A stretch of DNA of 64,000 bases from Liriodendron chinense (lineage: Eukaryota; Streptophyta; Magnoliopsida; Magnoliales; Magnoliaceae), in the NCBI GenBank assembly GCA_003013855.2, contig ML058464.1, forward strand, positions 2,884,170-2,948,169, given 5' to 3'. Below the pieces are notes generated by a model that was given only the letters and a program-made list of their open reading frames with translations, made no database searches and was not told the origin of the DNA. Made by a program: the position numbers and the translations under genes. Shown here piece by piece: positions 43,159 to 54,140 of the stretch; position 1 is the first letter of the stretch; each line of letters opens with the position of its first letter.

Positions 43159-45220
43159 TCAGGTCTTGTATGGCATTCTTCAAAGTATAGCATCGATCAG
43201 TGGCGTGGCCACGTCCTTGATGATAGGCGCAATACTCATTTTCTCGGTAGTTTGGTGGCAAAGGATGAGGAGGAGGCCTAGGTGTCATCAGAGTGAGTAA
43301 CTGCTTTTGTACCAGCGTAGTCATGATTTGACTAAATGGTTGACTGAGTGGAGTGAACTTCCTGGACTCCCTGTAATTCTGCCTGTTCTGGTATGAGTAT
43401 TGGCCGTTTCCTCTGAACTGCTGCTGTTGTCAAGGTGGTTGTGGCTGAGGATTTGGTTGTGGCTGATACCGCTGAGGCTGATGCTGAACTTGATTCTGCT
43501 GATACTGTTGACGTCCCTGTGGGGGAGCGTGTTGATTTCCTTGAGCAGTGGTGTTGATGTTGTTTACCTCTGTTGGGCGGGGAGGAGAACCACTGCGGTT
43601 TCCATTCCCGTGCCCGATAGGTCTTCCTTCCACTCTGTTCTTCTTGACTGGAGTGGCCTGATGAGGCCATGGGGAGATTGTCCCGGCCCGGATTCCTGCT
43701 TCGACTTGCTCTCCAGCACGGATCAATTGTGAGAAATTCGCATATGGATGCGAGATGAGATACCCGGATATGCCTGGATATGTTGAATGAACAATCATGG
43801 AGATTTGTTCTTCGTCGTCGATAGGCGTTCGCATTCGAGCTGCCATAGCCCGCCAACGACCCACATAAGCTGATAGTGTTTCATCACTTCTTTGCCTGAG
43901 AGCTGCGAGGTCGGCTCTTCTGGGTGCCATGTTGAGATTGTACGCGAATCTGTCGACGAAAGCTTGGGAAAGCTGTTCCCATGTCCTGATGCGGTGGCAG
44001 TCCAATGAAGTGTACCAATCTAGGGCATCGCCCTTCAGAGATTTTTGGAACAAGCGAATGAGGGCCCCTTCATTTCCTGAGATTGCACTCAGCTCTCCAC
44101 AGAAGGCCTTGAGATGTGCTGTGGGACAACCGCTGCCATCGTATCTTTTGAATTTTGATACCTCAAAGTGTTGAGGTACTTGTGCGTCTGGGAAAGGACA
44201 CAAGTCTCTGAACTTGGTCGAAGGTAGATTGATTCCTTGTTGTCGCTGAAGCTGATTTTGCAAGATCTGGAACTGCTCCCGCAACTCGTCCAGTCCTGAG
44301 TGATCCGTTCGAGCGACTGGTGCTTCTTGGAGTAAGGCACGTTCTTCTTCGGCATAGTGGTCGATGTCTTCGACCCTATGGGCTTGCTGAAAAGCAACCG
44401 CGGGTTGCTGAAATTGATTTGATGACTGAACTGGATTCTGATGAACTGGTGCTTGAAATGATGGTAACTGAACTGGAGATTGTACTGAAGGTTGAACTGG
44501 AACTTGCTGGAAATTAACTGGAGATTGCTGAACTGAAGATTGCTGAAAATTAACTGGAATCCCATCGGCGGGGATGTGCTGGAATTGAAAAGTGCTCCTG
44601 TTTGCAGGAGGCTGAGATGCTGGGAAGTGACCCCTTTGTTGGGTATTCGCCACTGTCCGCTGGTTAATGTGGGCTTGACACTGACCCCCGTTGTGGGCAT
44701 TCGCCAGTGCTGTCCCTGTTGCTGGAAATTGAATTGAAATCCCATCGACGGGGATGTGCTGAAATTGAAAAGGTGTCCCATCAACGGGGACATGCTGAGA
44801 TCTACTGAGATTGTTGTTTGCAAGATTGATTGGAAGCTGACTGGAAGTTCCTGCGACGGGAGTGCTCTGAGATGGCCCTGTCGTTGCAGGAAGGTACTGA
44901 GGAAGATGCCCCGTAACGAAGGGCTGAGATGGCTGCTGTCGGTAGTCTTGGGCAGACTCCAATGGTTGCGCTTGATTTGAACTGGAGGCCGAGAGGACCC
45001 GGCATGGTTGCTGAGATTGCTGAACTGGGCCAAACTGATTGTTGGCTGCTGCGGTGGCTTGTGCTTGCATGAATTGCAAGAGCATTTCTTGCATTGCTCT
45101 CACTCCTTGTGTCAATTCTTGTATGATTGGCGTATTATCAATGGGCTGTTGCGCTGGAGGTTGCGCTTCGGTCATCTCAAGAGCAGGGAAGAGACGAGTT
45201 TCTTCTTCGTGGTCGGACAT
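43034..45220 (-). pseudogene. gag: E1 gag
   Basis: Starts at the ATG at 45220 (MSDHEEETRLFPALEMTEAQ), 258 bp inside the primer site. Residues 1-320 are Gln/Pro-rich with repeats of a HIPVDGI word. The Retrotrans_gag domain follows (GDALDWYTSLDCHRIRTWEQ, FVDRFAYN, LSAYVGRWRAMAARM), then a basic Arg/Gln tail. A TGA at 43430-43432 (an Arg codon is plausible there) ends the 596-codon frame, which stays open beyond it. The continuation has a CHHC-type knuckle, C-x2-H-x4-H-x4-C (YCAYHQGRGHATDRC), at about 43190-43240. A frameshift near 43125 follows. Gag forms particles and binds the RNA. Confidence 0.88.
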
Positions 45221-45477
45221 GGCTTGTTGGGCCCGAGTGCGGATTATGCTGCGGAAGGGAAGTTGTCTCCGCGTACGTTGAGCCCGAGGAGGCGCAATGG
45301 TGAGGACTATACTCTACTCTTTTTGGGTTTGGGATTTTCTTTTTTTTTTTGGGATTTTCTATTTTTTTGTTTGTTTTGGGTAGAATGCTATGCAGATGAG
45401 ATTGTATGAGGATTAGTGACTTTCAAGTACGGGAAGGATTCTGTTTTTCAAGTCGGATCACGACTAGTGGGACTAGC

Positions 45478-45495
45478 TCACCAGCAGAGTCGTCA
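45478..45495 (-). promoter_or_regulatory. E1 primer binding site
   Basis: Three bases inside the 5' LTR the minus strand reads TGACGACTCTGCTGGTGA, matching the E2 site at 16 of 18 positions. Both imply a tRNA 3' end close to CAGAGTCGCCA; an arginine tRNA would fit, but I could not check this. Confidence 0.75.
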
Positions 45496-45498
45496 TTC

Positions 45499-47027
45499 TG
45501 TGGACCCTCGCCGATTTTCCGTGCTCCCACACGACGTTCTTCTCCCTTCCCCTTTCCTTTCGGAAAAGAAGGAGATGAGGATGCGTGAGTGCGAAATCGC
45601 CGTTTGTGCCACTGGCTTGCCTCGTTCTCGAGGGCTTCGTTTGGTTGTCGTGTTAAGCTGGATATGTTTAAATGAGTTTATATAAGACCAGAGTCGCCAC
45701 TAGCCAGTTACTTCGAATCTACAGTCGGCTAGACCCCGTAGAAACGTTAGAGAAGGGAATCTGAAGATTCCTTCCTCTAAAATGACTCCTATTGATCTGC
45801 GGCCAGAGATTCAAGGTAAGGGATCACGGTTACAGGGTGGGAAGAGGTTAAGCACCCCACACACTGCCCGTACCGAAGTACGGTCTCTACTTCACAGAAT
45901 CGATCGGATACTTGAAAGTCTAGTTTAATCCTCGTATATTCTCATGGATGACATGATGCATGAATGCGGGTCTGAACAGTAAGAGTTTCTGATGGGCAGG
46001 TTCCAACAACGGGCAAGCCCAGAGCGCACGCTCAAACTGACAGGTGCTTTATGCGAGATGATGCATGCTGTGTGCTTGAATATCCAAAGTGCTTATAGTG
46101 ATATGTACGTGAATGCAGGTCTGAACAGTAAGAGTTTCTGATAGGCAGGTTCCAACAACGGGCAAGCCCAGAGCATACGCTCGAACTGACAGGTGCTTAA
46201 TATAAAGACATATGCAGTGTGCTTGAATAATCAAGGTGCTTGTAGTGAAGCAGGGGGGTTGGACGAAAAGTAAATGTTGCACTTATGCTAGATGCAAATG
46301 AGATGATGCTGGAAAAGAGTAGCTGGGTGGACGGAGGTGTCGCAAGGATTGGCTTCGAGTGGCTGGATCAAGATTTGGATGGCTTGGGAGGCTTGGACCA
46401 GTGGTCAGGCTGGGCTGGACCAGGGCTAGACTCTCCTCACTCGGGCTCTCCTTGGTGGAAAAATGGGCTAAGGGGTGGATGAGGACTCGGACCGCACCCG
46501 GACTGGCTGGACTTGAAGGGATGTTGAAATGAGAAGGGGAGGGGGGTATTTATAGCAGCAGAGAGTGGCAGTTTGCGTAATTTTTTTCGGGCGGCCTGCT
46601 ATGGGCCGCCCGTACGGCCGCTCCTCGGTTTCCAGCTAGTACGGCCGCTCTCTCGGGGCTGCTGTTGGACTCGCTGGTCGACTCAGTGAGTTGACCCAGC
46701 GGGTCGACTCGGTGGTTTGACTCGACTGGTTGACTCGACGGGTTGACTAGGTGGGTTGACTCGGTGTTTTGACTCAACGGGTTAACTAAGCGGGTTGACT
46801 CAATGAGTTTGACTTTTTTGGGATTTTTTGACTGGCTTTTTTTTTCTGGTGGGTTTTTTCAGGCTGATGTTTAAGACTGGGTTGACTGGGTTCAGGCTTG
46901 ATCTGGGCTATGGAATGGGGCTTACAAGGGTGAGTTTGGCTGAGTTTGGACTTGGGATTTAGGGGTATGGTCCTCCATTCAACCAGCTATCTCCACCAAC
47001 AGTGTAGCCGAAGGTGGGGTGTCTACA
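45499..47027 (-). repeat. E1 5' LTR
   Basis: 1529 bp, collinear with 22566-24120 over its whole length. It has about 26 bp less sequence in the gggttgactcgac array (46674-46812). It lies next to the primer binding site at 45478-45495, which identifies it as the 5' LTR of the minus-strand element. Confidence 0.93.
46547..46612 (-). promoter_or_regulatory. E1 5' LTR core promoter: GC dyad and TATA box
   Basis: Same arrangement as in the 3' LTR: dyad at 46588-46612 and TATAAATA (minus strand) at 46547-46554. This promoter would drive the genomic RNA of E1. Confidence 0.65.
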
Positions 47028-47032
47028 CCAGC

Positions 47033-48240
47033 GCATCAGTAAAATCAGTCATTTATAAAAAAAAATAAAAAAAACGAAGTTATTTTTGGACGCACTGGCC
47101 CCAGCACATCGCAAAATAGGCCAGCGGATAAAAAAATACATATCATAAAATAAGTTATTTTTTGGACGCACTAGCCCTGGAGCATCATAAAAATACCCCA
47201 GCGCATCAGAAAAATCAAACACTTTAACAATCATTTTTTGACGCACTAGCCCCAGCGCATCAGTAAAATCAGAACTTTGAACGTTCATTTCAGTACCTTT
47301 AAATCTTCATTTTATGATGTTTTCAGATCCCGTTTGGGCCTATTTTGGGTATTTCGAGCATTCCGGACGCAATGGAGCAGTTAAATAACTCATCCGGGCC
47401 ACCCAATGAGCAGAACACAAGCCTTCAGAGTCCGATCTGATCCAACGAGATGAATGGAGCAATTCTCTTGAAAAGAGGCCGCCAGTGCCCAGAATCATAC
47501 TGATGTATCATCATTACATATACTATCATAATATGACCCGGGTTCAGGTCCGGACTAAGCAAATGGGACTATGGTTAACACGATAAACCATATAGAGAGA
47601 GGTCTGAACTATTACACAAAATTTGTTAAAGACTGGTACTTCAAGAACAGTCGATGCCCTACCTATTCAAAACGCCATCCGCTGGTTGAGCTGCTCAAGT
47701 ACATGCAACTGCAGATCGGTCTTCCCGTGGTCACCCGTCACAAATGATGGGCGCAGGCCCAGAGTCGCACCCCTCGGTTAAAAACCCTAACAGTCTCAGC
47801 CCGGATCTCCAGTCAAAACATGGGACATAGACATCTGACTCGTACAAAGATGGATCAGTCCATAATAAAACACAACAAACACAGGTCTCTGCGACTATAC
47901 AAATACAGGTCTCTTCGACCATACAAATACAGGTCTCTTCGACCACACAAAACACAGGTATCTATGACCATGAACTCTGAGACCATAGTCCCCGCTGACT
48001 AGTCTTCTGCCTTTTAATCAAGGGTCATCGATCATTCGATGTAATTAAGGGCTTGTGCCAGATCACAGCCTGAAATGTAAAAGGTCTCAGAATCTCTGGA
48101 ATAAGATTCGCCTTGCGATATCTCTCCTCTTGTGTACTTTTGTGAATGCTTGTAATTGTCTATGAATGTTTCTATTATTCAGAACCCTAGAACAACAAAA
48201 CACCAGAAAACTGCGCCCGAGCATTTTTCTAGTTCTAACA
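47033..48240 (+). repeat. E2 5' LTR, right part (R/U5)
   Basis: Continues the AGCGCATCA / GACGCACTG word array to about 47290 and ends AGTTCTAACA at 48240, three bases before the primer site. 47878-47960 has four copies of a 21-bp unit (ACAGGTCTCTTCGACCATAC-like). Its last 550 bp match the inverted LTR at 20610-21486. Confidence 0.78.
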
Positions 48241-48243
48241 AAC

Positions 48244-48621
48244 TGGCGACTCTGCTGGGGATCGAACCCAGAATCTCTGGTTATATCTGAATATGGGAAC
48301 ACTCTAAGATCAATTACTTGCAAACACAAGTCTACGCATAGGAAAGCTACCGCGAGACGTAATGTTTCGGCGCCCCTCGGGCGTCAAACTGGCGACTCTT
48401 AACGAGAACATTCTTCCTTTCATCTTTAAGGCAATAGACGCTTTAAAAAGGTTTTCAAACCCATAAACTTTCACAACTACACGTTTTTGTCTCCTTCTTG
48501 CTCATTTTCGTCAGTTTGCGCCCCGCGATCGATGGGCTCATACTCCCAACCGCACTTGTGAACTGTTCTAATGATTTTTATGACACAGCAGAATTAGCAA
48601 GATACTAAAACAGCAGAAGAA
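48244..48621 (+). promoter_or_regulatory. E2 primer binding site and leader
   Basis: TGGCGACTCTGCTGGGGA at 48244-48261, three bases after the LTR end, is the same site class as in E1. The leader (48262-48621) repeats the first half of the site at 48391 (ctggcgactcttaacga) and has no gene. Confidence 0.75.
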
Positions 48622-50492
48622 ATGGCATACTCAATGACCAATTCATGCACCTTCCTTGCCACCGGAGGCTTCAGCTTCCCTCGCTCCATCCCAACCACAA
48701 CAACCGCTTCCAACTCAGGATGACAGTTGGTCAAAACGCGCCGACAGAAGAAAGAGCAGAAGAAAGCAGCCATCTTAGCAGCATATAAGAAGGCAAATGT
48801 TGCGAGACCCCACCCCGCGATCAGGAAACAATGGCAGCCAAAACAGGGGCAGAAGATCCCTATCAGCAGTCAGGTCGCATCAACCAAGTCCCCAGTGCCG
48901 GTAATGACAATTGAACAGTTTCCGCCATTGCCCAGGGCTACCTGCATCACACGTAAGTCAACTGGGACCACACTTATGAAGAGCTCTCAGCCAATGACAA
49001 TTCTCAAGTCAGGACAGGGGCAGGTTCAGAAGGCACGACCAGTGCTGATCGCAATGGTTCAAGTAGTGGAGGCAGAAGAGGGATCGTATGAAGCGGAAGA
49101 ATTGCCTACAGTCCAAGATCAGATCGACAGATTAGTTCAGGCTAATCGGGAGACGAATGAACAAATGAGGATAATTTAGGAAGCATTGATCACTTTGATA
49201 GCTCAGAATGCTACCAGAAGTCTCGTACCACCTACGCGCCCATCAGCCGAAGAATCTCAAGGGGCAGCGGAAGGGCCAGCTGACGCCGAACAGCTTACCC
49301 AGGACAGAAGAGTTCCAGCGGAGCGAATACCAGCCCCGACTGCACAAATGTCGAGAGAGGAACTGTCGCAAACAATTACGACCTCATGCGACAAGAGAAA
49401 GAGAAGGAAAGAGGAACCGGGTATAAATACCAAGTCCCGTACCCACTAGAGATGGAAGAGATACCATTCCCGGTCAATTTTAGATGTCCGGATTTCGAAA
49501 AATTTGACGGTAGAGGATCACCAGAGGAGCATATTACTCACTTCCTCACAGCGTTGGGGAATTGGTCGACCGTCTCGCCGTACTGTATGCGGCTATTTGG
49601 GTCGACGCTGACGGGGAAAGCTTTTCAATGGTACATGTCACTACTAGCCGGATCAGTGAGATCCTGGGAGCAAATGCGAGATAGTTTTATCTCGAAATTC
49701 TTCTCTACAGAGAGAGAAACATCAGTGACAGACTTGGCCTTGATCAGACAAATACAGGGCGAACCCGTGGAATAGTTCATGGACCGATGGGGGACGATAG
49801 CTGCTCAATGCCAAGAGTTGCCCAGTGAGAAAGAACAGATGAAGATGTGTATGCGAGCCCTGGACCCAATGATATCGTACGGATTATCAGGGAATAGTTT
49901 TCACTCTTTTCGAGAACTGGCCACCAAGGCACACCTGGTAGAAGAAGCCGCAGCACGGGTGAACTTCAGGCTCGAAAGGCAAAGAAGAGAAGGAGTAAGG
50001 ATTGCAGAAACGCACAATATAAACAAAGGCAAAGGTATAATAGATCGCAAGCGACCCGCTGTGGATCCCAAGACAGACACGAAAGCAACGCCTACCCTAG
50101 ACAGAGGCAAGAGGCCTTACGTTTCTCAAAGAATAACAATAGCCGAGAAAGAAAGAGCCAACGGCCCGTACACCTTCGACATGGCCGATCTGATCCCCAT
50201 CATGGAACAACTAGTGGAGGAGAATGTGATCAGCTTACCAGAACCGATTCAGCCACACAAAGTTGGGAAGGTGAATGATCCCCGATATTATAAATACCAT
50301 CGGTGTCTGAGCCACAAGACAGAAGACTGTTTTAGTCTAAAGGGAAGAATACAGGGGTTGATCAACCAAGGGGTGATCAGTATGAAGTCACTAGAAACGA
50401 CAACGAAGGAAACATCGGAGGTAGTTTTAGCCTTCCCCTCAGACGAAAGCATCCAATTGCATGTCCCGTTCCCTAAACCTGAAGAACCCTGA
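48622..50492 (+). pseudogene. gag: E2 gag
   Basis: I choose the ATG at 48622 (MAYSMTNSCTFLATGGFSFP) because its frame runs into LVKTRRQKKEQKK, interrupted by TGA at 48721-48723. Other lesions are TAG at 49177-49179, a frameshift near 49380-49440 and TAG at 49773-49775. The gag domain is clear: FEKFDGRGSPEEHITHFL, GKAFQWYMSLLAGSVRSWEQ and FRELATKAHLVEEAAARVNF. The knuckle reads YYKYHRCLSHKTEDC, where the first zinc ligand (Cys in most Tat gags) is Tyr. The frame closes at TGA 50490-50492. Nucleocapsid function would be impaired even without the stops. Confidence 0.85.
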
Positions 50493-52118
50493 ACTTTGGT
50501 TAGCAGCCGGAAGAGGCTCGAGAATCGAAGAAGACTCGTCAACCGCAAGAAGAAAGGGACGAGAAAAAAGAGTAGCCCGGAGAAGAGCCGATTTATCGAG
50601 GCTCAGGCACACTGTGCGATGGTATCATTCACAGAACAGTCATCAGTAGGAGAGACATCAGGGGCACGTGAAGAAGGAGTCAATGCCGTCATCCTCCGAT
50701 CCGGAAGGCAAATGCCGGGACGCGTTCAGCCAGAACCAGTCGACCCGATGCAAGAAGACGAAAACCAGGATATACCATCAACAAGACTCCAGGGGCAGAA
50801 GTTGAAAGGGAGAGTTGTCGAAGCCACATCCAGTCGGTCGGAGCCAAGGCAAGGGGCAGCGCCAGTATCATATGATGTTGTGTCACACCTGCGAAGGGTC
50901 CCGGCTCGCTTGAGCATATACGATGCCTTATGTCTCTCAAAGGTATATAGGGAGATGTTGATCAATGCATTATTAGACAGCGAAGTCAGAGAAGTGATGA
51001 TGACAAAGATCGAAGCAGAAATGAGTAATCCAGATAAGTTTTGGGAAGGAAATGCACCGATTCAGCAAGCGATGCAGATAGATCATCCCTCTGTACTCTC
51101 ATTCTCCGAAGAAGACCGCATGATTGAAGCGACAGACCACAATCGTTCGTTGATGGTTACAGGGACGATTAGAGACACAGAAGTTAAGCGATGTATGCTT
51201 GACGATGGGTCCGCAATAAACATCATGTTGTTGAAAACACTGCAGCAGTTGGGCCACAGACCGTCAGCCCTGCGTCCCAGCACCATGGTTATTCAAGGGT
51301 TTAATCAAGATAGCCAGTGCACTCTGGGATCGATCACCGTAATGCTAGAAATGGAAGAGCTAAAGACGAAGGTAACATGTCAAGTAATCGACGCAGTAAC
51401 AACGTATAATCTCCTGTTAGGGAGGCCATGGCTTCATCAGAACCGCGTCATTCCCTCAACCTATCATCAGTGCTTCAAATACAACAGAGAGGGAGTTCAA
51501 TACAGAGTGGCAGCAGACCCAAAGCCGTATACGATTGCAGAATCATTCTTGGCCGATGCCCGGTACTATGACCTGGTCGACGAAATAGAGGTCAAGAAGA
51601 AGCCCGATGTAACTCAGAAAGGGCAAGGGGCGAAACCTAGAGTCAACAAGTTTGAACAGAGAAGCAAACCTCAGTTCATTACTCAGAAAGAAACCACAAG
51701 TCAGTCAACTGAAGAACCGCAAGGGACTACTAAGAAATTTTATATAATCCCGAAACACTTGCGACAGCCAGGGCAGTCTGTCTTAGAGATGATATCAAAT
51801 CAGCACATGAGTGTGCTCAAATCTAGCTTCAACATGCCAGTACCGAAAATAGGAAGAGTCAAACCTTTCCCGAGAGCTCCTAGCCAATTTGTGGTACCAT
51901 CAAGTGCCAATACAAAGAAAGAAATCAAACTCTATTCAGTGTCGAATGAACCTGTGCAGTCTAAGGACGAGGCCGAGAAATCACCCCGCCTACCCCAACC
52001 GATAGAAGAGGGAAGATACAGTGAAGCTAGCCGTGACATCATGAAGAATATGGGCTTCTGTTACTCAGAATCAGCCTTGAATGGTAGAATGTTTGCACCG
52101 TTCAAAAAAAAACACTGA
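50493..52118 (+). pseudogene. pol: E2 aspartic protease region
   Basis: 540 codons in frame with gag across the TGA at 50490. After a basic start, SYDVVSHLRRVPARLSIYDA matches the pre-protease block of Tat Pol. The protease has RCMLDDGSAINIM (Asp-Asp-Gly in place of Asp-Thr/Ser-Gly), MVIQGFNQ and YNLLLGRPWLHQNRVIPSTY. A linker with GTTKKFYIIPKHLRQPGQSV follows. The frame closes at 52118 after a run of A (caaaaaaaaaac), and RT continues in another frame, so slippage or a 1-bp indel in the A run separates them. Confidence 0.83.
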
Positions 52119-53379
52119 AGCTTACCAAGGAAGAGAAGGGTTAGGGGCAAGGATGAAGATTAGACATGTCAACATGGTGACAATCAGTCCCACAGAAGAG
52201 GTGCAGCCACAAGAAGTAGTCGACATCATTCAACCCAGTGCCGCACCCGCACAGATAGAAGACGGGGGACAGCCCACGATAGATGAGCTTGAAGAAATAA
52301 ATCTGGGAACCCCAGAGGACCCTAGAAACACGTACCTGAGCAGGAATGTCCCAGAAGAAGAGAGGGGAAAATATATTCAGCTATTGAGAGAGAACAAAGA
52401 TGTATTCGCTTGGACATACTCAGAAATGCCAGGGCTCAGTCCAACAATTACGATGCACAAGCTGGGCATCATGAAAGGGAAGAAGGCAGTCAAACAACCC
52501 CAGCGACGATTCCATCCAGACATAGTGCCCAAAATTGAAGAAGAGGTCGAAAAGTTAATCCAAGCTGGGTTCATCCGAGAGGTCAAATACCCGCGATGGA
52601 TCTCAAATATTGTACCAGTCAAGAAAAAGAGCGGTCAAATCCGAATCTGTGTAGACTTTCGGAACCTCAATGAAGCATGCCCTAAAGATGATTTCCCACT
52701 GCCTATCCCAGAACTACTGATTGACAGCACGAAAGGATACGTAGTGATGTCCTTTATGGATGGTTACTCGGGGTATAATCAGATTCGTATGGCCCCAGAG
52801 GATGAAGAATCGACAGCATTCCGTACGACGCTGGGCATATACTGTTACCGCGTGATGCCGTTTGGGTTAAAGAATGCAGGGGCAACATATCAGCGCACGA
52901 TGCAAGTAATCTTCCAGGACATGATGCATAAGCACGTCGAATGCTATGTAGACGATCTGGTAGTGAGGTCGGCCGAGCATGAACAGCATAGAGAGCATCT
53001 ACGGCAAGTGTTTCAAAGACTGAGAAAGAAAAGCCTCCGTATGAACCCGTTAAAATGCGCGTTCGGGGTTTTCTCTGGCAAGTTCTTGGGGTTTGTTATC
53101 AGACACCGAGGCATAGAAATCGACCCGACGAAGATTAAGGCAATCAGGGAGATGCCACCACCAAAAAATCTCAAAGAGTTGAAAAGTTTCCAAGGCAGGG
53201 TCGCGTACTTAAGAAGATTCATCTCGAACTTATCAGGCCGTTGTCAGCCATTTTCATGTCTTAACAAGAAAGGAGTCCAGTTTGAGTGGGATGATGCTTG
53301 TCAGAAAGAGTTCGACTCTCTGAAAGACCTGCTCGAAAAGTCTCCAGTTCTACAGCACCGATCAAAGGAGAGCCACTAA
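52081..53379 (+). pseudogene. pol: E2 reverse transcriptase
   Basis: 432 codons. LEEINLGTPEDPRNTYLSRN leads into RT: IRICVDFRNLNEACPKDDFP, MSFMDGYSGYNQIRMAPEDE, CYRVMPFGLKNAGATYQRTM and the catalytic YVDD at 289-292, then FLGFVIRHRGIEIDPTK and the thumb/connection (LKSFQGRVAYLRRFISNLS). The catalytic Asp pair is intact. A frameshift near 53345, at the SPVL motif, shifts RNase H into the next frame. It overlaps the protease frame by about 38 bp because of the upstream frameshift. Confidence 0.9.
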
Positions 53380-54140
53380 TCCTCTACATTGTCATCGGCG
53401 AAAATTCACTGGGAGCCCTCTTAGCCCAGAAGAATGAAGAAGGAAAGGAAAGCGCACTCTATTACTTGAGCCGCACATTAGTGGGAGCCGAGTTTAACTA
53501 CTCAGCGATTGAAAAGATTTGTCTGGCATTGATCTTTGCCGTCAAGAAACTCAGACATTACTGTCTCTCTCACCAGATAACGTTGATATCCAAAGCGGAT
53601 CCCCTCAAGTTTCTCATGAACAGACCCATGTTATCTGGGCGGTTGGCCAAGTGGGCCCTTCTCTTGTCAGAATTTGACTTGACATACATGCCGGCTCGGG
53701 CTATCAAGGGGCAGGCAATTGCAGACTTCCTGGCAGCACATCCGGTACCAAGTGGTGAAGAAATAGGGTCAGGGGTAGGAGTTATATTCATCAGTCCGCA
53801 AGGGGACCTATTACCCTATTCATTCACGATAGTCCCAGCATGCACCAATAATGAGGCGGAATACCAGGCTCTTATTATCGGGTTACAATTGGCCCTGGAA
53901 ATGCAGATCAAGGAAATATGTATCTATGGAGACTCTAGGCTTGTCATCGGACAGCTGACGATAGAATACGAAGTCCGCAAACCTGAGTTATCGCCCTATC
54001 GCCACCAAGCGCAGTCCATGTTTGATCAATTTCGGAATAGCAGTATCTCGCATATACCAAGACAGGAGAATGTACGAGCAGATGCACTTGCTAGTTTAGC
54101 CGCTGCTTTGGCTAACCCCGGGGGCAGCCCACTTCAGGTA
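53345..54140 (+). pseudogene. pol: E2 RNase H and deleted second RNase H
   Basis: The RT-linked RNase H reads PLILYIVIGENSLGALLAQ, ALYYLSRTLVGAEFNYSAIE and LSGRLAKWALLLSEFDLTY. The following archaeal-type RNase H has Glu (NNEAEYQA), Asp (YGDSRLV) and Asp (VRADALAS). The first strand with its catalytic Asp (FFDG in E1) is missing: AAHPVPSGEEIGSGVGVIFI passes straight from the linker into the second half of that strand. About 40 residues are absent relative to E1 with the frame kept, so this domain should be inactive. Confidence 0.85.

Larger units (their letters stand above)
22566..47027 (-). mobile_element. E1: complete Tat-lineage Ty3/gypsy element, about 24.5 kb
   Basis: Bounded by two similar LTRs and a perfect 5-bp duplication CCAGC (22561-22565 and 47028-47032). 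On the minus strand the order is 5' LTR (45499-47027), primer site, gag, protease, RT, RNase H, archaeal-type RNase H, integrase (ending 36895), a 12.8-kb 3' region, polypurine tract and 3' LTR (22566-24120). The 3' region carries two genes on the opposite strand and several tandem arrays. A by-eye count gives roughly 30-40 substitutions between the LTRs (about 2%), mostly transitions, so insertion is fairly recent. All coding parts are broken, so mobility would need proteins in trans. Confidence 0.9.

Noticed and set aside
44089..45033. Minus-strand frame of 314 codons overlapping gag
   Set aside because: Out-of-frame shadow of the Gln-rich gag N-terminus; Ser/Phe-rich composition arises from the CAG/TTC repeats.
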